From Pseudomonadota bacterium (GTDB taxonomy: Bacteria > Pseudomonadota > Gammaproteobacteria > Steroidobacterales > Steroidobacteraceae): a stretch of DNA of 64,000 nt. The notes beneath the pieces were generated by a model. The model was not told the DNA's origin. It worked only from the letters and a program-made list of their open reading frames with translations, and searched no databases. Positions 1 through 10,309 of the stretch are shown piece after piece; the first letter of the stretch is position 1, and each line of letters begins with the position of its first letter. The stretch covers positions 1 to 64,000 of the forward strand of contig JAKCDC010000006.1 of NCBI GenBank assembly GCA_021838635.1, written 5' to 3'. Made by a program: the position numbers and the translations under genes.

Positions 1-236
1 GGGGCTGTCAGGTACCGCTCGGCGCGCTCGCAACGCTCGAGGGCGCACACCTCAGCCTGCGGGCCGTGGTGTGCGCGCTCGACGGCCGCAGCAGCCTCAC
101 TGCGCAGGGCGCTGCGGGCGCCGGAGCCGCCGAAGCGCGCGCCCTCGGAGAGCGCCTCGCCGAGACACTGATCGCCCAAGGCGCGAGCCGGCTGATCGCC
201 GCCCAGCGCGCCGCGCAGCAGGACGCCAACGCGTGA
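1..236 (+). CDS. hemC: Hydroxymethylbilane synthase (porphobilinogen deaminase), 3' end only
   Basis: This is the C-terminal part of the enzyme that polymerises four porphobilinogens into hydroxymethylbilane in tetrapyrrole synthesis. The visible frame (codons from base 3) opens with GCQVPLGA. That is the conserved motif whose cysteine carries the dipyrromethane cofactor in this family. About 77 residues follow before TGA at 234-236; the rest lies upstream of the window. The stop overlaps the GTG start of hemD (GTGA), so the two are translationally coupled, as in most proteobacterial hemCD pairs. Confidence 0.93.
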   Translation, partial: GCQVPLGALATLEGAHLSLRAVVCALDGRSSLTAQGAAGAGAAEARALGERLAETLIAQGASRLIAAQRAAQQDANA

Positions 237-1036
237 GCGACGCCGCCCGACCCGTCGTCGTGACGCGCGCCGAGGCGCCCGGCAGTGGCTTGAACGGCGA
301 GCTGGCCCGCATCGGTCTGGCGGCGCTGCACTGGCCGGTGATCGGCATCGAGCCGACCGCGCCCGACACCTGGCGCGAGGCGCGCGAGGCGATCGACACC
401 TTCGACTGGATCGTGTTCACCAGTGCACATGCCGTGGACGCGCTCACCGAGGCGCTGCCGGCGCCACCGCGTGCGCGCATCGGCGCCGTCGGCCCCTCGA
501 CCGCCGAGACGCTGCGCGAGCGGGGCTGGCGGGTCGATCTGACCGGTTGCGGCGGGGCTCAGGGGCTGCTCGGTGCGCTCGCCGAAGCCGGCGTGCGCGG
601 CCAACGTGTGCTGCATCCGGCCGGCTCGCGCGCGCTGCCCACGCTTGCGGCGGGACTGCAGCAGCTCGGCGCCGAGGGGGTGAGCTGCATCGTGTACCGT
701 ACCGTCGCAAACGCGCTCGACGTCAGCGAGTGCCGCCGCTGGATTGCCCGTCGGGGCGTGAGCGCCGTGACGTTCGCCAGCCCCTCGGCCGTCACCGAGT
801 TGGCGCACGCGATTGGGGAGTACGACTTCTCGCAACTGCTCACCGATGCACCCGCGCTCGCCATCGGACCGACCACCGCGCGCCAGCTTGCCGCGCGCGG
901 CGTGGCCGCCGTGACCGCATCTGCCCCCACGCTGCGCGCCCTTGCGCTCGCCTGCCGCGGGGTGTCTCCGGGTTCGCCAGGCGCGGACCTGGAATCTGCA
1001 CCGGCGCTGCGCGCCGAATCGAGGCCTTCGTCATGA
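233..1036 (+). CDS. hemD: Uroporphyrinogen-III synthase
   Basis: A 267-residue HemD protein. It closes hydroxymethylbilane to uroporphyrinogen III with inversion of ring D. The protein starts VSDAARPVVVTRAE at GTG 233, which overlaps the hemC stop by four bases. The two-lobed HemD pattern is visible: an N-terminal VVVTR strand, IVFTSAHAVDAL near residue 60, GAVGPSTAETL near 85, and a second lobe with VTFASPSAV and LAIGPTTARQL. Sequence conservation in HemD is always low, so position after hemC and these loop motifs carry the call. The stop overlaps the hemB ATG (ATGA). A HemX/HemY pair, frequent after hemD in other gammaproteobacteria, is replaced here by hemB. Confidence 0.92.
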   Translation: MSDAARPVVVTRAEAPGSGLNGELARIGLAALHWPVIGIEPTAPDTWREAREAIDTFDWIVFTSAHAVDALTEALPAPPRARIGAVGPSTAETLRERGWRVDLTGCGGAQGLLGALAEAGVRGQRVLHPAGSRALPTLAAGLQQLGAEGVSCIVYRTVANALDVSECRRWIARRGVSAVTFASPSAVTELAHAIGEYDFSQLLTDAPALAIGPTTARQLAARGVAAVTASAPTLRALALACRGVSPGSPGADLESAPALRAESRPSS

Positions 1037-2010
1037 ATTTCCCTGCTGTCAGAGCGCGCCGCACCCGCCAGTCGGACCTGTGGCGACGCATGGTGCGCGA
1101 GACGCGTCTCACGCCCGATCAGCTGATCTATCCGTTGTTCGTCGTGCCCGGCCGCGGCGTGCGCCATCCGGTGCAGAGCATGCCCGGGGTCTGCCAGCTG
1201 TCGGTGGACGAGGCCGTGCAGGAGGCGCGCGCAATCGAGCAGGCGGGTCTGCCGGCGGTGCTGCTGTTCGCCGCGCCGGACCACAAGGACGCCGCAGCGA
1301 GTGCCGCGCTCGACCCGCACGGGCTCGCCGCCGAGGCGATCGCCGCGATCAAGGCGGCCTGCCCGCATCTGCAGGTCTGGGCCGACGTGTGCCTGTGCGG
1401 CGCGACCGACCACGGCCACTGCGGTCACGTGCTCCCTGGGGGGGTGATCGACAACGACTCCTCGGTACAGACGCTTGCGCAGGTGGCGCTGAACTACGCT
1501 CGGGCCGGTGCCGATGCGGTCGCGCCGAGCGACATGATGGATGGGCGCGTCCGGGCGATCCGCGCGCTGCTCGATCGCGAGGGGTTTTCGATGACGCCCA
1601 TCGTGTCGTATGCGGCGAAGTACGCCTCGGCGTTCTACGGCCCGTTCCGCGAAGCCGCCGAATCCGCCCCGGCCTTCGGCGACCGACGCAGCTACCAGAT
1701 GGACCCGGCCAACGCTCGTGAAGCGCTGCACGAGGTCTTGCTCGATGTCGCCGAGGGCGCCGACCTGGTGATGGTCAAGCCCGCCGGCCCCTACCTCGAC
1801 ATCCTCCGCCAGGTGCGCGATGCGGTACGCCTGCCGGTGGTCGCCTACCAGGTGAGCGGGGAGTACAGCCTGATCAAGGCCGCCGCCGAGCGCGGCTGGA
1901 TTGATGAGCGCGCCGCGGTGCTCGAGACGCTGACCGGCATCCGCCGCGCCGGCGCTGACCTGATCATCACCTACTTCGCGCCCCAGGTGGCGCGCTGGCT
2001 GCGCGCATGA
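1033..2010 (+). CDS. hemB: Delta-aminolevulinic acid dehydratase (porphobilinogen synthase)
   Basis: A 325-residue HemB that condenses two 5-aminolevulinates to porphobilinogen in the cytoplasm. Both Schiff-base lysines are visible: K196 in SYAAKYASAFYGPF and K249 in LVMVKPAGPYLD. The metal motif DVCLCGATDHGHCG gives cysteines 120, 122 and 130. That marks the zinc-dependent class rather than the aspartate-rich, magnesium-dependent class found in many pseudomonads. ATG 1033 is chosen because it overlaps the hemD stop (ATGA) and the protein then begins with the normal MNFPAVRARR-type N-terminus. The stop again overlaps the next start, hemE. Confidence 0.97.
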   Translation: MNFPAVRARRTRQSDLWRRMVRETRLTPDQLIYPLFVVPGRGVRHPVQSMPGVCQLSVDEAVQEARAIEQAGLPAVLLFAAPDHKDAAASAALDPHGLAAEAIAAIKAACPHLQVWADVCLCGATDHGHCGHVLPGGVIDNDSSVQTLAQVALNYARAGADAVAPSDMMDGRVRAIRALLDREGFSMTPIVSYAAKYASAFYGPFREAAESAPAFGDRRSYQMDPANAREALHEVLLDVAEGADLVMVKPAGPYLDILRQVRDAVRLPVVAYQVSGEYSLIKAAAERGWIDERAAVLETLTGIRRAGADLIITYFAPQVARWLRA

Positions 2011-3053
2011 GGGCCGACACGCCGGTGTTCCTCGCCGCCTGCCGCCGCGAGCCGGTGGCGTACACGCCCATCTGGATCATGCGCCAGGCGGGCCGCTACC
2101 TGCCGGAGTACCGCGAAGTGCGCGCCAAGGTGTCCTTCGAGACCCTCACGCGCACCCCGGAACTCGCCGCAGAAGTGACCCTGCAGCCGCTGCGACGCTT
2201 TGCGCTCGATGCGGCCATCCTCTTCAGCGACATCATGACGCCGCTGCAGGGCATGGGCATCGACCTGACGTTCGAGCCCGGTCCGGTGGTCCGCGAGCCG
2301 ATCCGCACGCGCGCGGCCGTCGAGGCACTGCGTACGCTCGAGCCTGAGCGCGACGTGCCGTTCGTGCTCGAGAGCATCCGCCTGATCCGCGCCGCCGCAC
2401 CGCGCGACGTGCCGCTCATCGGCTTCGCGGGCGGTCCGTTCACGCTCTTCTGTTATCTCGTCGGCGGACGACCGTCGAAGGAGTTCGAGGCGGCGCGCGC
2501 CTTCCTCTACGCCGAGCCGGAAGCCGCCGGCGCGCTGCTTGATCGACTGGCCGATGCCATGGCCGCCTACCTCGCCGCCCAGGCTGCCGCCGGCGCCCAG
2601 GCGCTGATGCTGTTCGAGTCCTGGGGCGGTCTGCTCGCCCCGCCGCAATTCGAGCGCTTCGCGCTGCGGGCCGCGCGCCGCACGCTCGCGGCGCTGCGCG
2701 GCTGCGGCGTGCCGCTCATCTACTACCTCAACCAGGGCAGCGCGTTGCTTCAGCAGCTCGCGCCAATCGAGGCCGACGTCATCGGCCTCGATTGGCGCAC
2801 GCCGCTCGGCACGGCGCGAGGGATTCTCGGCGCCGACAAAGCGGTGCAGGGCAATCTCGACCCCGCGGCGCTGTTCGCCCCGCCCGAGGTGCTGGCCGCG
2901 CAAGCCGAGCGGGTGCTGCGCGAGGCCGGAAACACGCCCGGACACATCTTCAACCTCGGGCACGGCATCTGGCCGCACGCCAATCCGGAGGCAGTCGCAC
3001 GGCTCGTCGACGTGGTGCACGAACGCTCGGCCCGCAGCGCAGGCGACGCATGA
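2007..3053 (+). CDS. hemE: Uroporphyrinogen decarboxylase
   Basis: A 348-residue HemE, the usual length. It removes the four acetate carboxyls of uroporphyrinogen III to give coproporphyrinogen III. Family signatures are clear: PIWIMRQAGRYLPEYR near residue 20, the ILFSDIMTPLQGMGID strand with its substrate-binding aspartate, GFAGGPFTLFCYLV, FESWGG and the C-terminal FNLGHGIWP loop. The ATG overlaps the hemB stop and the hemE stop overlaps the hemF ATG. The whole block reads as one translationally coupled operon. Confidence 0.97.
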   Translation: MRADTPVFLAACRREPVAYTPIWIMRQAGRYLPEYREVRAKVSFETLTRTPELAAEVTLQPLRRFALDAAILFSDIMTPLQGMGIDLTFEPGPVVREPIRTRAAVEALRTLEPERDVPFVLESIRLIRAAAPRDVPLIGFAGGPFTLFCYLVGGRPSKEFEAARAFLYAEPEAAGALLDRLADAMAAYLAAQAAAGAQALMLFESWGGLLAPPQFERFALRAARRTLAALRGCGVPLIYYLNQGSALLQQLAPIEADVIGLDWRTPLGTARGILGADKAVQGNLDPAALFAPPEVLAAQAERVLREAGNTPGHIFNLGHGIWPHANPEAVARLVDVVHERSARSAGDA

Positions 3054-3883
3054 CTGCCGTTCAGGCGCCACTCGCCGATCAGGCCGCGCAGTATTTTCGC
3101 GACCTGCAGGGACGGATCTGTGCGGCCTTCGAGGCGTTCGAGCCCGCGGCGCGCTTCGAACCACGCCGCTGGAGTCGCCCGAGCGGCCACCGCCTGGAGG
3201 GGGGCGGGGAGTCGCGCCTGATGCGCGGGGCGGTGTTCGAGAAGGTCGGCGTCAACTTCAGCCACGTCTGGGGCACGTTCTCCGAGCAGGCACGCGCGCA
3301 GATGCCCGGTGCGGCCGAGTCCGATGGCCGCTTCCTCGCCTGCGGCCTCTCGCTGGTCGCGCACATGCGCAATCCCTACGTGCCCACGGTGCACCTGAAC
3401 CTGCGCTACCTGCACACCAGCCGCGGCTGGTTCGGCGGCGGGTCAGACCTGACACCGACATTCCCGTTCGAGGAGGACACCGCGGCGTTTCACGCGGCGC
3501 TGCGCAGTGCCTGCGACACCTACTGGCCGGATGCGTACGAGACATACAAGGCCTGGTGCGACCGGTACTTCTATCTACCGCATCGGCACGAGCCGCGCGG
3601 GGTGGGTGGCATCTTCTTCGATGAACTCGCCGGAGCGGATCCGCAGTGCGATTTCGCGTTCGTGCAGCAGGTGGGCGAGGCCTTCCTCGGGATCTACCCC
3701 GCCCTGGTGTCGCGCCGCAAAGACACCCCCTACGACGAGGCCGCGCGCGAGCGGCTGCTGTACAAGCGGGGGCGGTACGTGGAGTTCAACCTGGTCTATG
3801 ATCGCGGCACACGGTTCGGGTTTCAGACGGACGCAGACCCTGAGGCCTACCTGATGAGTCTGCCCCCGCTGGTCAGATGGTGA
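3050..3883 (+). CDS. hemF: Oxygen-dependent coproporphyrinogen-III oxidase
   Basis: A 277-residue HemF. It oxidatively decarboxylates coproporphyrinogen III to protoporphyrinogen IX using O2, which implies growth with oxygen. Conserved blocks are RGAVFEKVGVNFSHVWGTF, NPYVPTVHLNLRYL, WFGGGSDLTPTFPF, HRHEPRGVGGIFFDEL and the C-terminal YVEFNLVYDRGTRFG. ATG 3050 overlaps the hemE stop. The protein is slightly shorter than the E. coli enzyme of about 299 residues, the difference lying at the N-terminus. It is the last haem gene of the cluster. Confidence 0.97.
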   Translation: MTAVQAPLADQAAQYFRDLQGRICAAFEAFEPAARFEPRRWSRPSGHRLEGGGESRLMRGAVFEKVGVNFSHVWGTFSEQARAQMPGAAESDGRFLACGLSLVAHMRNPYVPTVHLNLRYLHTSRGWFGGGSDLTPTFPFEEDTAAFHAALRSACDTYWPDAYETYKAWCDRYFYLPHRHEPRGVGGIFFDELAGADPQCDFAFVQQVGEAFLGIYPALVSRRKDTPYDEAARERLLYKRGRYVEFNLVYDRGTRFGFQTDADPEAYLMSLPPLVRW

Positions 3884-3897
3884 GACGAGTGGCTCGG

Positions 3898-4437
3898 ATG
3901 AAGAGGATATGGGTGCCGGCACTGTGCGCGCTGTCGGCCGTGGCGCTTGGCGCATGCAGTCAGCAGAACGCGCAATTCCTGCCCGGCGGCTCGACGGAGT
4001 CGACGGCGAGCGCCGCGGCCCCGACGCGTGCGCCCGCGCCGCCCCTGCCCGTGGTGGCTCAGCGGGCCTCCACGCTGATCGGGCTGGCCGTGCAGGCCCG
4101 TGACGGCCAGCCGCTCGGCACCGTGCAGGACATTGTCTTCGGCCGCGACGGCCGGGCGACGCATCTGGTCGTGGCCCCGGCCGCCGGCAGCGGCGTCTCG
4201 ACTCTCATCCCCGTACCCTGGTCCGTGGCCCTGAGGCATCTGCACAACGGAACGCTCGTGTTCAAGTCGCAGCGCTTCATCGGGGCACCGGGGTTTGCGC
4301 CCGGCCGCTGGCCTGCACTCGGCAGCACGGGCTGGAGCGCCGCAGCTGATGCCTACTGGTCCCGGACCGCCGGAGAACCGTTCACGCCGGTCGACCCGAC
4401 GGGCCGCTCACGCGCCCGTCCGACCATGCACCTGTAG
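3898..4437 (+). CDS. PRC-barrel domain lipoprotein
   Basis: A 179-residue predicted lipoprotein. From ATG 3898 it has the signal MKRIWVPALCALSAVALGAC, with a lipobox ending at cysteine 20, then a low-complexity Ser/Thr/Ala/Pro linker. A PRC-barrel-like domain of about 80 residues follows (STLIGLAVQARDGQPLGTVQDIVFGRDGRA and onward, quoted here only in part by position 50-105). PRC barrels serve as small adaptor or sensor domains; no function can be assigned here. An in-frame ATG at 3877 overlaps the hemF stop and would add seven basic residues without destroying the signal. The gene ends directly against the next ATG. Confidence 0.75.
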   Translation: MKRIWVPALCALSAVALGACSQQNAQFLPGGSTESTASAAAPTRAPAPPLPVVAQRASTLIGLAVQARDGQPLGTVQDIVFGRDGRATHLVVAPAAGSGVSTLIPVPWSVALRHLHNGTLVFKSQRFIGAPGFAPGRWPALGSTGWSAAADAYWSRTAGEPFTPVDPTGRSRARPTMHL

Positions 4438-5595
4438 ATGAAAGCGCTGCGCTGGAGCCTCGGCATCCTCGGCGCCGTGGTGCTGCTGATCGCGCTCGCA
4501 CTCTTCGTCGTCACGCGGGTCATCAACCCGGATGACTACCGCGGCGAGCTCGAACGCCTAGTGGCGCGCGACACCGGCCGGCCGTTGCAGATCGAGGGGC
4601 ACCTGCGGCTCGAGTGGTATCCGTGGCTGGAGCTGCGCATCGGGGCGGCCCGGCTCGGCAACTTCGCGCCGGTTCATGGGCCGGACCTGGTGCGCTGGCG
4701 CTCGATGCACCTGCCGGTGCGGCTGCTGCCGCTCCTGCTGCACCAGAGACTGCAGATCGGCACGATCCGCATCGACGGGGCGCACATCCACCTGTGGCGC
4801 ACCGCCGCCGGTACCGGCAACTGGCAGCCGCTGCTCGCCGCTCCCCCGGGCGGCGCCTCGCACGCCCCGCCCACCCTGGGCGGCCTCGTGCTGCGCGATG
4901 CCACGCTGCAGTACACCGCGGCAAGCGGCGTGATCCGCTTGACGCACTGGCAGTTGCGCCTCGGAGCGTGGCAGCCCGGCCAGCCGTTCGCCCTCGCCAC
5001 CCGCTTGCGGCTGCGCGCCCCGAAGCTGCCGAAGAAGGGCATCCGCATCGCCTTCCGGGCCCGGCGCCTGGACGTGCGCGCCACACCGCTCTCGCTCACC
5101 GCACCGCACTGGGAACTCACGGCCGCGCATGCAACGCTGTCAGGGTCCGTGCACTTTTCCGACCCGAACGCGAGACCCCGTGCAACGGGCCATCTGACCG
5201 TGCAGGTCCCCTCGGTGCGCGCACTGATCGCCGACCTGGGGGTGAAGATGCGTCTTCCGCAAGACCCCCGCGCGCTCGGCCGGCTCTCGCTGGCGGGCCA
5301 CTGGACCCTGCAGAGCGGCACGCTGCGGATCGACCCACTCACCGCACGGCTCGACCAGACGACGCTCAACGGGTGGGTTGCACACTCCGGGGGAGCAACG
5401 GCGCGCTGGACGTTCAACCTCAACGCCGACCGCATCGACTTCAGCCACTATCTGCCGCCGGCCCGCAAACATCCTCGGCCGCTGAAGCTGCCGCTCGCCC
5501 TGCTGCGTAAGCTGCATGCACGCGGCGTTCTCACCGTACGCCGCGCACGACTCGGCACCACCACGCTGCGCCACGCGCGCCTGCAAGTTCAGTGA
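4438..5595 (+). CDS. AsmA-family protein, C-terminally short
   Basis: A 385-residue inner-membrane-anchored protein of the AsmA family, which is thought to affect outer-membrane lipid transport or assembly. Residues 7-28 form the single N-terminal membrane segment ([18 protein letters not shown]). It is followed by the typical AsmA start [20 protein letters not shown] and [20 protein letters not shown]. The chain stops at about the point where the C-terminal AsmA domain begins in full-length relatives (E. coli AsmA has 617 residues). It ends [19 protein letters not shown] plus nine residues. The ATG abuts the preceding stop and the stop overlaps the GTG of mutY. The asmA-mutY-yggX order is conserved in gammaproteobacteria. 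Confidence 0.85.
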   Translation: MKALRWSLGILGAVVLLIALALFVVTRVINPDDYRGELERLVARDTGRPLQIEGHLRLEWYPWLELRIGAARLGNFAPVHGPDLVRWRSMHLPVRLLPLLLHQRLQIGTIRIDGAHIHLWRTAAGTGNWQPLLAAPPGGASHAPPTLGGLVLRDATLQYTAASGVIRLTHWQLRLGAWQPGQPFALATRLRLRAPKLPKKGIRIAFRARRLDVRATPLSLTAPHWELTAAHATLSGSVHFSDPNARPRATGHLTVQVPSVRALIADLGVKMRLPQDPRALGRLSLAGHWTLQSGTLRIDPLTARLDQTTLNGWVAHSGGATARWTFNLNADRIDFSHYLPPARKHPRPLKLPLALLRKLHARGVLTVRRARLGTTTLRHARLQVQ

Positions 5596-6707
5596 GCCGC
5601 ACTCGATCAGACGCGCCAGCCGTCTGCGGTACGGCGCAGGCTGGCGCGCCCGTGGCCCGTGCGCTCATCGCCTGGCACGAGCGCTGCGGCCGGCACGATC
5701 TGCCCTGGCAACACGAGCGCACCCCGTACCGGGTCTGGGTGTCGGAGATCATGCTGCAGCAGACCCAGGTGAGCACGGTCATCCCGTATTACGAGCGGTT
5801 CATGCAGCGCTTCCCCGACATCACGGCGCTTGCCGCCGCACCGCTCGATGAGGTGCTGCACCTGTGGTCGGGCCTTGGGTACTACGCGCGGGCCCGCAAC
5901 CTGCAGCGCGCCGCGCAGCAGGTGTGCGAGGCGCACGACGGCCGCTTCCCGCAGACCTTCGAGTCCATCGCGGCGCTGCCGGGGGTCGGCCGCTCGACCG
6001 CCGGTGCGATCCTGGCGCTCGCGCGCGGCGAGCGATTTCCCATCCTCGATGGCAACGTCCGCCGGGTGTTGGCCCGGGTCTTCGAGGTGCAAGGCGATCC
6101 GTCGCAACCGGCCACCCTGGCGCGGCTGTGGGCATTGTCCGAAGCCTGCACGCCCGAGACGCACGTCGACGTCTACACGCAAGCCATCATGGATCTGGGC
6201 GCCACGCTCTGCACGCGCCGCAACCCGGCCTGCGAACGCTGTCCGCTCGCGCCGCACTGCGGTGCACGCCGCACCGGCCGCCAGCACGAGCTGCCCGCGC
6301 CGAAGCGCCGCCGGGTCCGGGCGCTGCGCCGAACGTGGCTCCTCGTGCTGCGACGCCCCGACGGGGCCGTGCTGCTCGAGCGCCGGCCCGAACGCGGCAT
6401 CTGGGGCGGGTTGTGGAGTCCACCGCAGTTCGAGGATGCGCCGGCCGCCGAGGCCTGGCTCGCCGCGCGACTCACCGCGGTGCCCGCGCTGCAGCCGCTC
6501 GCAGCGATCGAACATGCCTTTACGCATTTTGATCTTGTCATGACGCCGCTTCTGGGCCATTGTTCGGGGTATGACGGCGCGCCGGATCCGGCGCAGTTCG
6601 CGTGGTACTCCCTCGCAGCGCCTGATGCGCGCGGCCTACCCGCTCCGATCCTGCGGTTCCTGCAAGGCCTGGCGGCAGCGGCGACGCAGTCACAACTTTT
6701 TGATTGA
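5592..6707 (+). CDS. mutY: A/G-specific adenine glycosylase
   Basis: A 371-residue MutY that excises adenine mispaired with 8-oxoguanine. The general-base glutamate is E52 in [10 protein letters not shown]. The helix-hairpin-helix ends [12 protein letters not shown] near residues 129-140. The catalytic aspartate is D153 in LDGNVRRVL. The [4Fe-4S] loop has cysteines 207, 214, 217 and 223, spaced C-x6-C-x2-C-x5-C. A C-terminal Nudix-like domain (from about residue 240; [16 protein letters not shown]) reads out 8-oxoguanine. GTG 5592 is chosen because it overlaps the asmA stop (GTGA) and gives the normal spacing to [13 protein letters not shown]. Confidence 0.96.
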   Translation: MSRTRSDAPAVCGTAQAGAPVARALIAWHERCGRHDLPWQHERTPYRVWVSEIMLQQTQVSTVIPYYERFMQRFPDITALAAAPLDEVLHLWSGLGYYARARNLQRAAQQVCEAHDGRFPQTFESIAALPGVGRSTAGAILALARGERFPILDGNVRRVLARVFEVQGDPSQPATLARLWALSEACTPETHVDVYTQAIMDLGATLCTRRNPACERCPLAPHCGARRTGRQHELPAPKRRRVRALRRTWLLVLRRPDGAVLLERRPERGIWGGLWSPPQFEDAPAAEAWLAARLTAVPALQPLAAIEHAFTHFDLVMTPLLGHCSGYDGAPDPAQFAWYSLAAPDARGLPAPILRFLQGLAAAATQSQLFD

Positions 6708-6713
6708 TATAAC
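6705..6713 (+). promoter_or_regulatory. Possible extended -10 promoter for yggX at the mutY stop
   Basis: TGATATAAC spans the mutY stop codon. It combines TGA in the extended -10 position with TATAAC (6708-6713), five of six bases matching the sigma-70 -10 box. It sits in a short AT-rich patch of an otherwise GC-rich region. Transcription would start near 6720, about 15 bases before yggX. No good -35 is seen, as is usual for extended -10 promoters. Confidence 0.4.
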
Positions 6714-6734
6714 GTTTCCGGTCCGGAGGACGAT

Positions 6735-7010
6735 GTGTCCCGAATGGTGCAGTGTGTCATGCTCAAGCGCGAGGCCCCCGGTCTCGACCGCCCGCCGTAT
6801 CCCGGTCCGCTCGGGCAGCGGATTTTCGAGCACGTCTCGCGCGAGGCCTGGGGCCGCTGGGTGCAGCACCAGGTCATGCTCATCAACGAGTACCGCTTAA
6901 GCCCGATGGAGCCGAAGGCGCGCCAGTTCCTCACCGCGGAAATGGAGAAGTTCTTCTTCGGCAGCGGCGCCGAGCGGCCCGAAGGCTATCGTCCCCCGGC
7001 ACAGGACTGA
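6735..7010 (+). CDS. yggX: Fe(2+)-trafficking / oxidative-damage protection protein
   Basis: A 91-residue YggX protein. The family is small, cytoplasmic and linked to iron handling and protection of iron-sulphur proteins. Family positions are kept: [18 protein letters not shown] with the conserved cysteine, [29 protein letters not shown] and the FFF..GYRPP end. GTG 6735 is preferred over ATG 6744 because relatives begin MSR and a GGAGGA box lies at 6725-6730. The gene follows mutY, as in Pseudomonas and enterics. That pairing makes sense because MutY carries a [4Fe-4S] cluster. Confidence 0.94.
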   Translation: MSRMVQCVMLKREAPGLDRPPYPGPLGQRIFEHVSREAWGRWVQHQVMLINEYRLSPMEPKARQFLTAEMEKFFFGSGAERPEGYRPPAQD

Positions 7011-7017
7011 CGCACCG

Positions 7018-8841
<1,824 letters not shown>

Positions 8842-8861
8842 GGGCGCGCGGCGCTGAGACG

Positions 8862-8889
8862 CCCGCCGCTCACGGCACGAGGCGGCGGG
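8862..8889 (+). terminator. Hairpin downstream of edd
   Basis: A perfect 8-base inverted repeat (CCCGCCGC at 8862-8869, GCGGCGGG at 8882-8889) with a 12-base loop lies 20 bases after the edd stop. No T-run follows, so it may only stabilise the 3' end or act with Rho. Confidence 0.4.
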
Positions 8890-9197
8890 GACCGGGGAAC
8901 GCCCGTCATTCACCCCCCCGGCACCTGCGACGCACGATGGCGCCCTCACTGGCGTGCAGTGCCCTGGAGACTCGCCATGGGAATCCCCCACCGGTGAAGG
9001 TCTCGCCAGCGCCACGCCACGCCGGGGCGCAACGCGCGCGAGCGCGGCGATGGCTCGGCGCCTGCGCCGCGCAGCAGTCCCCGCCTCAGGAAAAGAACGT
9101 CACCTCGCCCGCCAACGGGCCACAAGGGTCATCCCCATCGCCCAGTGGCGCGTTTCAGACGGCCAATGCTCTGCGGGAGGCAAGGCCCCGGCCGCAC
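8890..9197. other. Convergent intergenic region edd/minE, no gene recognised
   Basis: About 300 bases separate the edd hairpin from the minE stop. Open frames cross it on both strands, but their translations are Arg/Ala/Pro-rich shadow-like sequences with no recognisable motif or credible ribosome site. I see no RNA gene. Confidence 0.6.
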
Positions 9198-9455
9198 TCA
9201 GGCGCCGGGTTTCTCCGGCAGCGCGATGCTGAACTCGAGCACCTCGTGCCCGGCTTCGCGCTCGAGATTGATCTGCACCGCTTCCGGGTCCACGTTGACG
9301 TATTTGTGGATCACCTGCAGCAGCTCGCGCCGCAACAGAGGCAGGTAGTCCGGCCCTCCGCGGCTGCCGCGCTCCTGCGCCACGATGATGCGCAAGCGCT
9401 CCTTGGCGATGTTCGCCGTGGCGGGCTTGCTGCGGAACATTGCCAACAGACCCAT
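9198..9455 (-). CDS. minE: Cell division topological specificity factor MinE
   Basis: An 85-residue MinE. It stimulates MinD ATPase and drives the pole-to-pole oscillation that keeps Z-rings at mid-cell. The N-terminal anti-MinCD region is present ([16 protein letters not shown], corresponding to the MinD-binding helix). The C-terminal dimerisation domain follows ([20 protein letters not shown] and LEFSIALPE). It is the last gene of minC-minD-minE and starts two bases after the minD stop. Confidence 0.97.
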   Translation of the reverse strand: MGLLAMFRSKPATANIAKERLRIIVAQERGSRGGPDYLPLLRRELLQVIHKYVNVDPEAVQINLEREAGHEVLEFSIALPEKPGA

Positions 9456-9457
9456 GG

Positions 9458-10270
9458 TCAGCCTCCGAACATGCGCGCAAAGAAGCCGCGCTTGGGTTCT
9501 TCGAGGAACCTCAGCGGCAGCTCCTCGCCGAGCAGACGCGCCACGGCATCGGAGTAGGCTTCCGCCGCAGTGCTGTCGTCGTTGAGGATCACGGGCACGC
9601 CGGCATTGGAAGCGGCGAGGACGTCGGGGGATTCCGGGACCACGCCGATCACATCAAGTCCCAGGATCTCCTTGATGTCCCCGACGCTCATCATCTCGCC
9701 GTTGGCCACGCGCCGCGGGTTGTAGCGGGTGAGCAGCAGGTGCTCCTTCACACCGCCATTGCCGTTGGCGGAACGGTGGGTCTTGCTGGAGAGCAGACCG
9801 AGGATGCGGTCGGAATCGCGCACCGAGGAGACTTCCGGATTCACGACGACCACGGCGCGGTCGGCGAAATACATCGCCAGATGCGCCCCTTTCTCGATGC
9901 CGGCCGGGGAGTCGCACAGAATGTAGTCGAACCCATCGGCGATGAGCTCATCGAGCACCTTGCGCACACCCTCTTCGGTCAATGCATCCTTGTCCCGCGT
10001 CTGGGAAGCCGCCAGTACGTACAGCGTCTCGATGCGCTTGTCCTTGATCAGCGCCTGCTTGAGCGTGCAGTCGCCGTTGATGACGTTGACGAAGTCGTAC
10101 ACCACGCGCCGCTCGCACCCCATGATCAGGTCGAGGTTGCGCAGGCCGATATCGAAGTCGATGACGGCCACGCGCTTGCCGCGCCGCGCCAGTCCGCAGG
10201 CCATGCTGGCCGAGGTGGTGGTCTTGCCGACCCCGCCCTTGCCAGAGGTCACCACGATGATTTCAGTCAA
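9458..10270 (-). CDS. minD: Septum-site determining ATPase MinD
   Basis: A 270-residue MinD, a membrane-cycling ATPase that recruits MinC. The deviant Walker A motif is at residues 10-18 (GKGGVGKTT). Switch I and II and the family blocks [20 protein letters not shown] and [15 protein letters not shown] are present. The C-terminal amphipathic membrane-targeting helix is [12 protein letters not shown]. The start is TTG at 10270: [13 protein letters not shown] needs this codon, and a strong AGGAG lies six bases upstream (AGGAGCGACCT-TTG). No nearer ATG gives the correct N-terminus. Confidence 0.97.
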   Translation of the reverse strand: MTEIIVVTSGKGGVGKTTTSASMACGLARRGKRVAVIDFDIGLRNLDLIMGCERRVVYDFVNVINGDCTLKQALIKDKRIETLYVLAASQTRDKDALTEEGVRKVLDELIADGFDYILCDSPAGIEKGAHLAMYFADRAVVVVNPEVSSVRDSDRILGLLSSKTHRSANGNGGVKEHLLLTRYNPRRVANGEMMSVGDIKEILGLDVIGVVPESPDVLAASNAGVPVILNDDSTAAEAYSDAVARLLGEELPLRFLEEPKRGFFARMFGG

Positions 10271-10309
10271 AGGTCGCTCCTAGAATGAGGTTCAGTGCCC
10301 CAGGCATAC

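Noticed and set aside
8890-9197. Small protein gene between edd and minE
   Set aside because: Available frames have no ribosome site, atypical composition and no recognisable motif.
9440-10288. Open frame of 282 codons on the plus strand opposite minD
   Set aside because: It lies entirely over the well-conserved minD frame, and its translation has no recognisable family feature.
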